Positions 6,645 through 16,900 of a stretch of 23,788 nt of DNA are shown here, in pieces. The notes beneath the pieces are model-generated. The model saw only the letters and a list, made by a program, of their open reading frames with translations. It did not search any database and had not been told where the DNA came from. The position numbers and the translations under genes were made by a program. The DNA comes from an uncultured Clostridia bacterium (lineage in GTDB: Bacteria; Bacillota; Clostridia; Christensenellales; Borkfalkiaceae): the NCBI GenBank assembly GCA_937915565.1, contig CALDMH010000119.1, positions 1 to 23,788 on the forward strand. Reading direction: 5' to 3'. Position 1 is the stretch's first letter; the number at the start of each line of letters is the position of its first letter.

Positions 6645-9600
6645 ATGTTTAAGGGTAAAAAGATTTTATTGGCCGTTATGACTGCGGCTATAATTCTGAG
6701 TACGGCTATCGGCGTGGGCGTTGCGAACGCTTCTAACGAAGTTACGTTCAGCGATAACGATTACGCGTTATCCGAGGCTTTCGACGTTCGTCTTTCGTAT
6801 AACGCGGAAGGCGTGCTCAACGTTGCGAACAACGGATTGAGAGTAAAAGCTAAAATTTCCGCCGAAGATTATACGGAACTTGGCAAACTCAACGATGAAA
6901 CGACTTTGATAAAATACGGCATTTTGCTTGCTCCCGCAGATTATGCAAAAGCGAACGCGCTTACGGCGGAAAACGTTTTCGGCGAAAACAGAGTATACTC
7001 GACGAGTACCGCCCAGGAAGCCGAGGATGAAGCAGACGGAAAAGAAACCAAGCGTATCGAACGTGCGGAAGAAACCGAACTTACCGAAGACGCGGACGGA
7101 TACTATGCGTATCTTCTTTTGTCCGACCTCGATGCGGCCGCCGTTATGCGCGATTATATCGCAAAAGCTTATATCGTTAAATATACGATAGACCAAAGCG
7201 GAATTTTAACGAACGAAGAATACTCGTTTAAAGACGGAGAACAGGAAATAAACGCTGTTTACGCTATTCAGAAAGCAATGGAAGAAGGAAAAGTTACCGA
7301 TTATAACGACGACCTTCAATCGGCTTACGTTGACGGTAAAGTTCAGAAAATTACCGTAGAATACGTTACGTCTTACGACGGAGCGAATCCCGTTACCGTA
7401 AGTAACGAATACGAATTCGCCGTCGGTGCAGATATTACCAAAGACGACGTTCTCGAAAGACTTACGGACGTTGATTCTTCCGCTTACGACGTGACGACCG
7501 AATTCGTTTCGCAAAAGATTTATGCGGGCAAAACCAATACTATTTCGTTTTCGTTCACTCCCAAGAAAGCCGAATCGGTTAAGGCGGCGATAGGTTTGTA
7601 CCTTTCCGGCGAAGGCAGCGTGGAAATTAAGGAAAACACGCTTTCTTACGGGGCTCGCGAGGACGTTGCTTACACGCTTTTCCGTGACGGAACCGTGGTT
7701 ATAGGAGGCGAAAACGGCAAAGAAATTTTAGGTAAAGTCAACTTCGATAAAAAGCAGTTCGTTCTCGGCGAAAACGTTTTGCCGCAGGTTCTCGAGCTCG
7801 GCGAAGAAATTTACGCTAAAATCGAGGATGGATATTATTCCGTTGACGGCAAGATTATTAAAATCAATTCCGACGGCACCGGCTACGATTTCGGCGACGG
7901 CGTAGGCGTTAAATATTTGCTTGCATACGACGAGATAAACGGCAGATACGTTGCGGCTTTCACGAACTCTCTCGTTAAAGCTCTTACGCTCGGAGAAACT
8001 GCCGAAATCGCCGATTTCACGGCGGTTAAGCTCGGAAGCGAGGCGGAATATAACGATATTGCAAATTATTACCTTTGCACGACGGATGGCGACAACCTCA
8101 ATAAGGTTTACAAACTTAACGTAGACGGAAGCATAATAGAAAACGGCGCGGAAGTCGGAGCGTTCGTAATTCTGAATGACGGAACGACGTACGCGAATAT
8201 CGGCGGAAACTATTATTCGGTAACGGCAGCGAATAAATATTACAAATTCGGGCTTACGATAAAAGAACTTATTTTGAAAGATTCGACCAACGCAGTTGCG
8301 ATGGTTTTGAAAAACGACGACGTTGCAGATTACGAGGTACTTTATAAAAACCTTAACAACCTGTTCGGTTATGATGAAAGAAAATTGCTCGGAGTTGAAA
8401 CGACGGCGGACGCAAAAGGTGTCCCGACGAGTGGTGCGGGACTTCCGAGGTTAACGCTTACGAATAAACCGACCGAAGTAACCGCACTGCAATCCGAGGC
8501 GACCTGCGACGGTAAACCGCTTTGGAAAAATGCCGAATACGGTACTACGAAGTGGGGAAACGTATTAAGAGATGAAAAAGCGGGTAATAAATTATTATCT
8601 TATTATTTCGAACCTACAACGCCTACCACGGGAATCGTGCATTTTAAGGTTCATAAAAGAACCGATCAGTCTCTTGTCAAAGAAAAGGACGTTGCTTACG
8701 AAATCGACGAACAATATCAGATTCACGTCGATATGACCGATTTCGATCCGCACGGACTCGGACCCTACGGTCAATATCAGAAACTCGTTGCCGATATTAG
8801 TACGAACACTTACGGCAGTGCTACCGTTGCGAAAAATATTTATAACGTATTCGGAAGCGAAGCAGGCACTTATTATTTGCCCACGGCTTACAGAGCAGCC
8901 GATGCAAATTCGAGCTCGGGAAGCCTTAAACTTTACAATTTCCACACCGAAATCGAATCTTTAAAAGACGAATTTTACACTTGCGAGTTCTGGGCCGGTG
9001 GCTCCGTTAAGGAAAATTACGACAGGACCGATATGGCTTATAAAATAGATTTCGATTATTCTAAAAACGTCGGAAAACTTACGGTAAGATTTGCAAACGG
9101 CAATAAATTCGTGTTCAATATCGGCATCGTAAACGGCAACAGGTTTATCGATATGAGAGATCCTTCCATTACGGGAGTAGGCGGATGGGCGCCGTTTAAC
9201 AACGTTAAGGTTGCCGACGATGCCAATGCGGACAGAGATATAGCCGCAATCGAATATGCGTTAGCCACTGCGAACAGAACGTTCGTAAACGCAGGCGCAA
9301 CCACCGAAACTCCGGTTGACACGAGAACGATTTACGAAAAAATCGCCGGAACTTACAAGACCGACAATTACTACCACGAATACGGAACGTCCGGAAATGA
9401 AAAATGGTGGTGGGGCATCGGCGTGACGCTCAATGAGGACGGCACGATGGTTATGACTCACGACGCCTCCCAAACGGGTACTTACGAATTAAGAGAAATC
9501 ACCGATACGTTCGGCGAAATCATCATCGATTGTCCGTATCCTATCGTTAAGAGAGATAAAGTCGTTCATACCGGTTATTACGCGCTTATCGACGGACAGT

Positions 9601-10241
9601 ACGTTTTACGTCTTACGAACTGCGCAATGAACTGCCATAAATGGGCGTTCTGGGATTTCGCTCCTGCGGGAAGCACGTTCTCCACGTGGGACGTATTCGA
9701 CGAGCTTGTCGGCGAAGAAACTTCTTACACCGACGGAAACGCAACGATTAAACTTGACGGAGTCGTGGAGTCGAGCGTTGATAATAGTACAAATAAAAAC
9801 TCTTATCAAGGCGCAAAATTCACCCTTACCGACGGAGAAGTTACGATAAGCGGTAATTACGACCTCGTTCCCACCGCTCACGGCGCAGGCAAGTTGTTTA
9901 TGGATTTAACGGCCGAGAAAACCGAGGAAAGCAGATACGTAATCGGCGAGTATAAACTCATAGGCGAAAATTACGTTCTCGTATTCACAATCAACACCGC
10001 AACCCTTTCCAAAACCTATATGATGAGCGTTGGTAGTTTGGACGGCGCTTACAATCAGGTCAGAGGAACTTATTTCGGCGCGGAAACGATTGAATTCACG
10101 AGCGCGGCGGAAGTTACTTTCTCGTCCATAACGACGGGTACGATTTCCGAAAACGGAGTAACTGCAAACTTCGTTATAGAAGACGGAAGAATCAAAATCG
10201 TTTACGTTAAAGATGAACTGGACTTTGTGGCAATAAAGTAA
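6645..10241 (+). CDS. Large secreted beta-rich surface protein, unknown function
   Basis: This encodes 1198 residues, starting at an ATG 8 nt after AAGGAG. A Sec signal peptide (1-29, cleavage after VANA) indicates export; there is no lipobox, LPXTG motif or C-terminal membrane segment. Residues about 45-185 form an N-terminal module (NNGLRVKAKI..., YGILLAPADY) that I recall, without a name, from other exported proteins of uncultured Clostridia. An acidic/charged linker lies near 122-150. Residues about 235-310 resemble a small Ig-like or InlB-type unit. From about 315 on, beta-strand-rich units recur with a G-x-Y ... N-x-DGT pattern; clear examples are at about 895-1000 (IAGTYKT, LNEDGTM, TGTYEL, GQYVLRL) and 1020-1140. 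A region rich in Tyr and His (about 720-800) may bind ligand. No catalytic motif was recognised. It sits just ahead of the sugar-binding lipoprotein, suggesting glycan capture at the cell surface, which is inference. Confidence 0.8.
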   Translation: MFKGKKILLAVMTAAIILSTAIGVGVANASNEVTFSDNDYALSEAFDVRLSYNAEGVLNVANNGLRVKAKISAEDYTELGKLNDETTLIKYGILLAPADYAKANALTAENVFGENRVYSTSTAQEAEDEADGKETKRIERAEETELTEDADGYYAYLLLSDLDAAAVMRDYIAKAYIVKYTIDQSGILTNEEYSFKDGEQEINAVYAIQKAMEEGKVTDYNDDLQSAYVDGKVQKITVEYVTSYDGANPVTVSNEYEFAVGADITKDDVLERLTDVDSSAYDVTTEFVSQKIYAGKTNTISFSFTPKKAESVKAAIGLYLSGEGSVEIKENTLSYGAREDVAYTLFRDGTVVIGGENGKEILGKVNFDKKQFVLGENVLPQVLELGEEIYAKIEDGYYSVDGKIIKINSDGTGYDFGDGVGVKYLLAYDEINGRYVAAFTNSLVKALTLGETAEIADFTAVKLGSEAEYNDIANYYLCTTDGDNLNKVYKLNVDGSIIENGAEVGAFVILNDGTTYANIGGNYYSVTAANKYYKFGLTIKELILKDSTNAVAMVLKNDDVADYEVLYKNLNNLFGYDERKLLGVETTADAKGVPTSGAGLPRLTLTNKPTEVTALQSEATCDGKPLWKNAEYGTTKWGNVLRDEKAGNKLLSYYFEPTTPTTGIVHFKVHKRTDQSLVKEKDVAYEIDEQYQIHVDMTDFDPHGLGPYGQYQKLVADISTNTYGSATVAKNIYNVFGSEAGTYYLPTAYRAADANSSSGSLKLYNFHTEIESLKDEFYTCEFWAGGSVKENYDRTDMAYKIDFDYSKNVGKLTVRFANGNKFVFNIGIVNGNRFIDMRDPSITGVGGWAPFNNVKVADDANADRDIAAIEYALATANRTFVNAGATTETPVDTRTIYEKIAGTYKTDNYYHEYGTSGNEKWWWGIGVTLNEDGTMVMTHDASQTGTYELREITDTFGEIIIDCPYPIVKRDKVVHTGYYALIDGQYVLRLTNCAMNCHKWAFWDFAPAGSTFSTWDVFDELVGEETSYTDGNATIKLDGVVESSVDNSTNKNSYQGAKFTLTDGEVTISGNYDLVPTAHGAGKLFMDLTAEKTEESRYVIGEYKLIGENYVLVFTINTATLSKTYMMSVGSLDGAYNQVRGTYFGAETIEFTSAAEVTFSSITTGTISENGVTANFVIEDGRIKIVYVKDELDFVAIK

Positions 10242-10248
10242 TAAATAA

Positions 10249-10282
10249 TTCCCGAACGCCCTTTACGCGGGGTGTTCGGGAA
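10249..10282 (+). other. Intercistronic hairpin ahead of the binding-protein gene
   Basis: A 13-bp stem with one G-U pair (10249-10261 with 10270-10282, 8-nt loop) begins 7 bp after the stop of the large secreted protein. It is followed by AAAAATAAAC rather than a T-run, so it is unlikely to terminate. It may protect the upstream mRNA 3' end or mark a processing site. Confidence 0.65.
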
Positions 10283-10306
10283 AAATAAACGATAAAGAGG
10301 TACATT

Positions 10307-11989
10307 ATGAAATTAAAATTCAACAAAATTGCGTGCGCCGTTTTAGCTGCGGCTATGCCGTTTACGATGGTAGCGTGCGGAGGTCAGGTTATCAACAGCG
10401 TTGATAAAACCAAAATTCAGCTCAACGTTTTCAGTTATAACGGCGGCGTTGGCTCCGAATGGTTGGATAAAGTAATCGAAAGATTCGAAGCCGACTATAA
10501 AGACGTTACTTTCAGCAACGGCCGTACCGGCGTGCAAATTGCCCCCGAAAAGACCAAGTCCGACGTTTTCGGTAACATATCCGCAAAAAGCGCCCACGTT
10601 ATTTTTTCGGAGGTCGGAAATTATTCTCAACTCGTAACGCAAAAGTCGATAATCGATATATCCGATATTATGGATAAACCCTTAAACGAGTTGACCAAGA
10701 CTTCGGATACGCAAACGCTCAGGAGCAAAATGTATGACGAAACGATTGATTTCTTCTCGTTCAGCGGAGATAAAATTTACGCGCTTCCGCATTATTCGTT
10801 CTTCTCGACGTTGACTTATAACAAGCAACTTTTGATTGATAAGAATTTATACTTTGCAAAAGATTACGACGTAAACGCCACCGCTCTCGAAGAGAAATTC
10901 ATTAAAAACAAGTCCGACGCAAAATCGTGCGGGCCCGACGGAAAAACCGGCGTAATTGGCGGAATCGATTATTCTGCCGACGACGGATTGCCCGCAACCT
11001 ACACCGAGCTTTTCGATTGGTTCAATATGATGAAGAACAAAAACGTAACGCCTATAACGTGGGCGGGCGGCGAAATTGTTATCGGCGGCTACATCAACTA
11101 TCTCCTCAATGACGTATATTTGAGCCTTGCAGGCAAGGAGCAGGCAAAACTTAACTACACGTTCGACAGTAAAGACAAAACCGTTACGATAGTCGAAAAA
11201 ATCGAGAACGGCAACGTCGTAACCAAAGAAGAAAAAATCAATGCGGAAAACTATAAAAAGTTGAATTCCGAGCTTGCAAAATATCAGGCGATAAAGATTG
11301 TCGATACTATTTTGGATAATGCGTTGTGGCAGACCGGCGATTGCGATTCGACCACCACAACGATGCTTAACACGCAACAGAATTATATCGAAAGTTACAA
11401 CAACGGTACGCCCGTGGCTATAATAGTCGAAGGTTCTTACTGGTATAACGAAGCCGACGAAGCAAACTATATCGAAGATACCAGAAATCGTTTCACCGAT
11501 TTCGACGCGAAGAACGATTATCAGATTCTTCCGCTCCCGAGAGTTTACGAAGGCACTTACGCGGACGTAGCCGGTAAGGAAGTCGGCAAATCGGTTTATG
11601 CAGACCAGGCGGATAGTTTGGCCGTTATCAACGCTAACATTGCCGAGGATAAAGAACTCGTCGATCTTGCAAAGACGTTCCTTGCTTATTGTTATACCGA
11701 CGAATCGCTCAAAGAATTCACCGAAACCACCCGCGTTACCAGAAGTTTGAAGTACGACGTGGACGTGAATAAGCTTGACGCTTGGGGTAAAGCCGTATGG
11801 AATTATACGAAAAATGCGGACCTTTTATTGCCGTATTCGAGCAACGAACTTTATCTCAACAACAGAACTCAACAGTCGATGCATATTGCCCAGGATTTCT
11901 GGGCTGTAAGCGGCAAGAACGTATATTCTTATTGCAAAGGTTCGGGAACTGCCGAATCGTACTTCCTTGAATATATGGCAAGACAGTAA
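10307..11989 (+). CDS. CUT1-type ABC transporter sugar-binding lipoprotein
   Basis: This is a 560-residue extracellular solute-binding protein (family 1 type) anchored by lipid at C24 after the signal peptide (lipobox MVAC, 21-24). The mature part opens with QLNVFSYNGGVGSEWLDKVIERFEADY, seen here as the usual first strand and helix of this class, then an IYALPHYSFFSTLTYNKQLL region (about 150-170), a typical hinge segment contacting the first lobe. Aromatic segments such as EGSYWYNEAD likely line the sugar site. At 560 residues it is longer than typical maltose-type binding proteins (about 400-450), matching the larger oligosaccharide-binding variants. AGAGG at 10296-10300 with 6-nt spacing sets the start. 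It delivers ligand to the two permeases downstream. The ligand is unknown, plausibly a mannose-containing oligosaccharide given the neighbours. Confidence 0.9.
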   Translation: MKLKFNKIACAVLAAAMPFTMVACGGQVINSVDKTKIQLNVFSYNGGVGSEWLDKVIERFEADYKDVTFSNGRTGVQIAPEKTKSDVFGNISAKSAHVIFSEVGNYSQLVTQKSIIDISDIMDKPLNELTKTSDTQTLRSKMYDETIDFFSFSGDKIYALPHYSFFSTLTYNKQLLIDKNLYFAKDYDVNATALEEKFIKNKSDAKSCGPDGKTGVIGGIDYSADDGLPATYTELFDWFNMMKNKNVTPITWAGGEIVIGGYINYLLNDVYLSLAGKEQAKLNYTFDSKDKTVTIVEKIENGNVVTKEEKINAENYKKLNSELAKYQAIKIVDTILDNALWQTGDCDSTTTTMLNTQQNYIESYNNGTPVAIIVEGSYWYNEADEANYIEDTRNRFTDFDAKNDYQILPLPRVYEGTYADVAGKEVGKSVYADQADSLAVINANIAEDKELVDLAKTFLAYCYTDESLKEFTETTRVTRSLKYDVDVNKLDAWGKAVWNYTKNADLLLPYSSNELYLNNRTQQSMHIAQDFWAVSGKNVYSYCKGSGTAESYFLEYMARQ

Positions 11990-12016
11990 CGAGTAACCCA
12001 AACGACTCATCCGAGA

Positions 12017-12058
12017 AACTCAATTTCAAATAAAGCGAAATTTATTTGAAATTGAGTT
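12017..12058 (+). terminator. 18-bp hairpin between binding-protein and permease genes
   Basis: A perfect 18-bp AT-rich stem (12017-12034 with 12041-12058, loop GCGAAA of GNRA-like type) is followed by GTTTTCGGTTTT. The interrupted T-run could give partial termination. Such hairpins after a binding-protein gene are known to raise its mRNA relative to the permeases, as in the E. coli malE-malF gap. Stabiliser or attenuator cannot be distinguished from sequence. Confidence 0.65.
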
Positions 12059-12086
12059 GTTTTCGGTTTTAATTGCGGAGAAAGAA

Positions 12087-13001
12087 ATGACATCGGAAAA
12101 AAAGAAAAAAGAGCTATCCGACTTATTGTTTTATCTGTCGCTTATAGTGCTTCCGTTAATTCAATTCGTCATATTTTACATCGTGGTAAACGCAAACTCG
12201 ATTGCGCTTGCGTTCAAGCATTATGAGTATAAAGGCGGCGATTACGTTGCCACTCCGGCATACTTCGATAATTTCGTGCAGGTAGTAAAAGACCTTTTGC
12301 ACAAAGAAGAATTAAAATACTGTTTGAGAAATTCGGTCGTATTTTATCTCGTAACGTTTGCCTCCGGCACGGTCGTATCGCTGATATTTTCTTATTACAT
12401 TTATAAGAAAAGAGTGCTGTCGGGCGCGTTCAAAACGTTTTTATATATGCCGTCCATAGTGTCGGTAATGGTAATATCCGTGCTTTACAGATATTTTTGC
12501 GAAGATTGCTATCCCGCAATAGTGGAAAGCCTTACGCATAAAGTCGTGAAGGGGTATTCCTCCGCTAAATACGCCTGTATCGTATTATTTAATTTCTTTA
12601 TTTCGTGCGGAGCGAATATGCTCGTTTACACGGGTACGATGGCGGGAATTTCCGATTCGGTTATCGAAGCGTCCGAAGTGGACGGGGTTAATTCCGTTCA
12701 GCAATTCTGGTATATCGTTCTTCCGCAAATTTATCAGACTTTTTCGCTATTCGTGGTAACGGGACTTCTCGTCTTGTTCTCCGGGCAGGCGAATATGTTT
12801 AACTTTTTCGGTTTAAAACCGGACGGTCCCGAATTTTACACTTTCGGTTATTATATGTACCTCGAAATTGCCAATGATTTGAACAATTATGCGAAATACG
12901 CATATCTTTCGGCCTTCGGGCTTATAATAACCGCGGTTGCAATTCCTACTATTTTCATAGTCCGGCATTTGCTTGCAAAGTACGGCCCGAAAGAAATTTA
13001 A
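12087..13001 (+). CDS. CUT1 ABC transporter permease (MalF/UgpA-like)
   Basis: This is a 304-residue membrane protein with about six hydrophobic spans (roughly 14-34, 84-106, 116-136, 160-182, 212-232, 270-292). The cytoplasmic EAA loop, which contacts the ATPase, is at 194-213 (EASEVDGVNSVQQFWYIVLP) with the conserved E, G and P in place. The frame opens upstream at a TTG (12057), but that codon lies inside the hairpin arm; the ATG at 12087 has GGAG 6 nt upstream and is the better start. It pairs with the next gene to form the transport channel. No ATP-binding subunit is encoded in the window, so a shared MsmX-type ATPase elsewhere is expected from what is known of this transporter class in Bacillota. 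Confidence 0.93.
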   Translation: MTSEKKKKELSDLLFYLSLIVLPLIQFVIFYIVVNANSIALAFKHYEYKGGDYVATPAYFDNFVQVVKDLLHKEELKYCLRNSVVFYLVTFASGTVVSLIFSYYIYKKRVLSGAFKTFLYMPSIVSVMVISVLYRYFCEDCYPAIVESLTHKVVKGYSSAKYACIVLFNFFISCGANMLVYTGTMAGISDSVIEASEVDGVNSVQQFWYIVLPQIYQTFSLFVVTGLLVLFSGQANMFNFFGLKPDGPEFYTFGYYMYLEIANDLNNYAKYAYLSAFGLIITAVAIPTIFIVRHLLAKYGPKEI

Positions 13002-13016
13002 GGAGGAATACGGAAT

Positions 13017-13922
13017 ATGGAAATGAAAAGAAACAAACGTAAACTCGACGTATTCTTCCTTATCACGGGCATTTGTTTAGCGGCTTATTCGATTTTTTTG
13101 TTGGTGCTGATAGTTTGGGGCTTTTTTACGTCGCTTAAAGCCGATCTCGGCTCGACGAATTTGTTCAGACAAAATAAAGTTTGGCTGCCCGAGGGGTGGC
13201 CCTGGCAATGGGAATGGAAGAACTATCTGGTTATCAAAGATTACGTTTACGTCGATATAAAGCACGGCACGATTCGCATAGATATGCTCACGATGGCGTT
13301 CAACTCCGTTTTGTATGCCATAGGCGGCGCGCTCGTCGCCGTTGCGGTTCCTGCTTTCGTGGCTTACGCCGCAAGCAAAACCTCTTATAAGTTCAACGTC
13401 GTACTCGACGTAATATGCCTTTCTTGTATGGCAATCCCTATCGTAGGCAACCAACCGTCGAACATACAGGTTTTAAAAGAACTTAATCTATACGACACGA
13501 TGATAGGTTTTTATATACAGAAAGCGCATTTTCTCACGTCGTATTATCTTATTATGAAAGCGGCGTTCGGTTCGGTTCCCAAAGCTATTTCGGAAGCCGC
13601 GCAGATAGAGGGTGCGGGAAACTATACGGTTATGTTTCGCATAGTTTTCCCTATGGTATCAAAAACGATTACTACTTTGTGTCTTATGGAGTTTATCACG
13701 CTCTGGAACGATTACACCTATCCGTTGCTATATCTCGAATCGTATCCGACGCTTGCTTACGGTATATTCTATCTCGTGTTCCAGAACGGCGAAAACAGAA
13801 TAAGAACTACGCCTATGAGAATGGCGGGAAGCTTTATTTTGTTCACTCCGATACTGATATTATTCCTTATTTTCAAAGATAAACTTATGCAAAATCTTTC
13901 TATGGGAGGGGTTAAAGAATGA
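13017..13922 (+). CDS. CUT1 ABC transporter permease (MalG/UgpE-like)
   Basis: This is a 301-residue membrane protein with about six hydrophobic spans (first about 11-38, then 96-118, 128-150 and further helices to about 286). The EAA loop at 193-212 (EAAQIEGAGNYTVMFRIVFP) is near consensus. The ATG at 13017 follows AGGAGG (13001-13006), which overlaps the stop of the first permease, at 10-nt spacing; a second in-frame ATG at 13023 is too far. Its stop overlaps the ATG of the next gene by 4 bp, so the Ig/jelly-roll protein is translationally coupled to the transporter. A loop rich in Trp (59-67) lies between the first two spans on the outer face. Confidence 0.93.
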   Translation: MEMKRNKRKLDVFFLITGICLAAYSIFLLVLIVWGFFTSLKADLGSTNLFRQNKVWLPEGWPWQWEWKNYLVIKDYVYVDIKHGTIRIDMLTMAFNSVLYAIGGALVAVAVPAFVAYAASKTSYKFNVVLDVICLSCMAIPIVGNQPSNIQVLKELNLYDTMIGFYIQKAHFLTSYYLIMKAAFGSVPKAISEAAQIEGAGNYTVMFRIVFPMVSKTITTLCLMEFITLWNDYTYPLLYLESYPTLAYGIFYLVFQNGENRIRTTPMRMAGSFILFTPILILFLIFKDKLMQNLSMGGVKE

Positions 13923-16900
13923 CAAAAACCAAAAAAACCTGGTTGATTGTAATTGCGGCGACGTGTTTGTTTTTCAGCCTTGTAACGGCGATTGCAATTA
14001 ACGTTTACGCCGCGGGAAGCGACGAGTTCGTTTTTTCCGGTTCGCTCGAATCGATGTATAAGTACGGCGACACGGTGGAAATACCCACAGCCACTTATAA
14101 CGGAAAAACGGTGGATTTCGTCGTAAATCTTCCTGACGGAACGTCAACTGATAAATCGTCCGTAAAACTCAACAAAACGGGCGTTTACACCGTAAACTAC
14201 ATTGCGAAAAAAGCGAATTCCGACGAATACGTCAAAAAAGTTCTCTCGTTTTCGGTTTTTAGCCAGACGTTTACCGTAAAAGGCAGCGGTTATACCGAAT
14301 ACAAAACTTACAGCGAAAGAATCGGCGGCCTTTACGCGTGCCTTGAAAAAGGCGATTCTCTCGTTTATAACGACGTAATCGACCTCAACAGATTTCAGGA
14401 AGGACAGATGCTCTTCAAAATGGGCATACCGGCTTCCGCCCCGGGTGAAGCCGATATTGAGGGGTTCGAGGTAACGCTTTCCGATATTTACGACGAATCG
14501 ATATTCATAACTTTCAGGTTTAAAAAATTCAAGGACGGCGGAGAGTACGAAACTATCGTTTCTTATTACGACGTGGGGTTCGGTACCGTGTATGCGGGAC
14601 TCGAAGAATCCGGCGTAGGTCCGTTTACTTACGTCGACGTGGACGGAAAGACAAAAAGATTCAAAGCGCATATCAACAGCGAAAAATACGGCGCGCACAG
14701 CGCGATAAGTATGACGGGCGGCACGGCTGCGAATCCGTTTGACGGTGATAAACTTTTCGGTGTTTCTTACGATATGCTTAACGGATACGCTTACGTTAAG
14801 TTGAGCGAATACGGCGGAACGCCTTATTACCCCGTTCTCGTTTCCGACCTTAACAACGAAAATATTTACGGCGAAAGGTTTAAAGGTTTTACGGACGGCA
14901 AGGTTAAACTTACCGTAACCCCCACGAAATTCCTTAAAAACGACTGTCGGTTCTTCTTTGCGGAAGTAGGCGGAACGGGTATCGACGCAGATAACTGGAA
15001 TAAGCTGGAAACCGAAACCGCGCCTATTATAACCGTAGATATGGGCGAATATACGACTGAAACCGCACCCGCGGCAAGGCTCGGCTCGTCTTATAGGATT
15101 TTCGACGCAAAGGCGTACGATCTTCTCGACGGACAAGTCGATTGCGGCGTTAAGGTTTATTACGGATACTCCAACCTTAATAAAATCCGTATAAACGTAA
15201 CCGATAATTCGTTTAAAACCTCATACGTCGGCGAGTATACGATAGAATACTCCGCAACCAATTCGGTAGGCAACAAGACCGTGAAAACGGTGAAAGTGAA
15301 CTGCGTGGATTTGAAGGAAAAACTCAGCCTTACGCTTACCGGTGAGTATAATTACGCTTCGGTAAACGTTTGCGACACGGTTAAGCTGTTCGATTCATAC
15401 GAGATTAAAAACCACCTCGGCAACGCCAAACTTAACGTGGAGTGCAAGCTGGACGGCGGCGACGTCGTTTACACGCTCGACGAAAACCATTCTTTCGTTC
15501 CTTATTATGCGGGCACGTATACGATAAGATATAACTTCTCGGACTTTGCGACGAGCGACTATACAGAGAAGAAATTGACGGTAAACAAGGCTGACGCGGT
15601 TTATTACGAAACTTTGGCGGAGCTTCCGCAATATCTCATTAAAAACGGAAAATACGAGCTTGATTTCGTAAAGGCGTACTCGGTTGCTTCGGGCAAACCC
15701 GTGGAAGTTCCCGTTAAGGTTTTCTTTAAAAACGACGGCGCGGCTTCCGAAACTGCCGTAAGCGGAGATTATACCGTATCGGCAAATACGAAAGTAGAGT
15801 TGGCGTTCAAAGCCGACGTCGATTTTAACGTCGATTCTCTGACGATAGAAAGAGCGGTAAAAGATATAGGTCTTGGCAATGAATTAGACAAATCGGCTTT
15901 GTTTATCCCCACGACCGAAGGAATTTCTTTTGCGGCAACTTCAAATTCTATTGACTGCCTTTTCGACGGCAGCGTGCAGAATGCCGGCTTTGTTTTTACG
16001 AACACTCTTGCAAGACATACGTTCAAATTCTCGTTCGCTCCTTATTCCGTCGGCAAAGGGTTCAGTCCGTTCGAATCGTTTAATATGTATCTTTGCGATT
16101 ATGCAGACGCAAACAAAAAGGTTAAAATTTCCTTCTTTAAAAAGGACGACGGCTGGTATCTCGGCGTAAACGACGCCAAAACGATTAAAATCGCAACCGT
16201 TTGGGGCGGCGCGTCGGATATGGTTACCGTAAATTACGATATAACGAGCGGAAAACTTGCCGCCGCAGGCAATGCGATAACCGTAGAATCATATTTCGGT
16301 TCGTCAGAAAAGGTTACGTTCGATAAAGGACTTACGCTTGTCGGCGAGATAAACGGTATAGGAGATTGCGAAGGTATTTCTTTCTATGAATTAAACAATC
16401 AGAACCTTACGAACAGCAAATACGATTATATCCCGCCGCAGATTGATACGACGAGAGCCGACTGCTTCGGCGAAAAGGATATTAACACTCTCGTTACCAT
16501 CGGCGATTTCTTTGCAAGCGACGTTATATCGCCTTATACGCGCGTCGTTTATTCGGTTAAAGGACCGGACGGCAAAATTATCGTTTCCGACGGCGGCGTC
16601 GTTCTTAACGACGTTGACGGCAACGAGATAAATGCGTTTACTCTTAAAAACTACGGAAATTATTACGTAACGATTTACGCAATAGATCAAAATAACAACG
16701 ATCAGACCATCTCGTATAGAATTACCGTTACCGATTACACTCCGCCCGTTATAAAACTCACGGATATGGTAACGAGCGGCAGAGTGAATTCCGAGATTGG
16801 TTTTGCCAAATACGGCGTCGAAAACGACAAAGGTTCTCACACGACGTTTATAACGGTTCTCGAGCCGACGGGTACGATGACTTATTACGGCGAAAAAACG

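Noticed and set aside
12057..12086. TTG start for the first permease
   Set aside because: The codon lies in the 3' arm of an 18-bp hairpin and lacks a ribosome binding site; the ATG at 12087 has GGAG at 6-nt spacing.
14144..15136. 330-codon open frame on the minus strand
   Set aside because: It lies wholly opposite a convincing secreted-protein gene, has no ribosome binding site and shows low-complexity Arg/Val/Phe-rich composition typical of antisense shadows.
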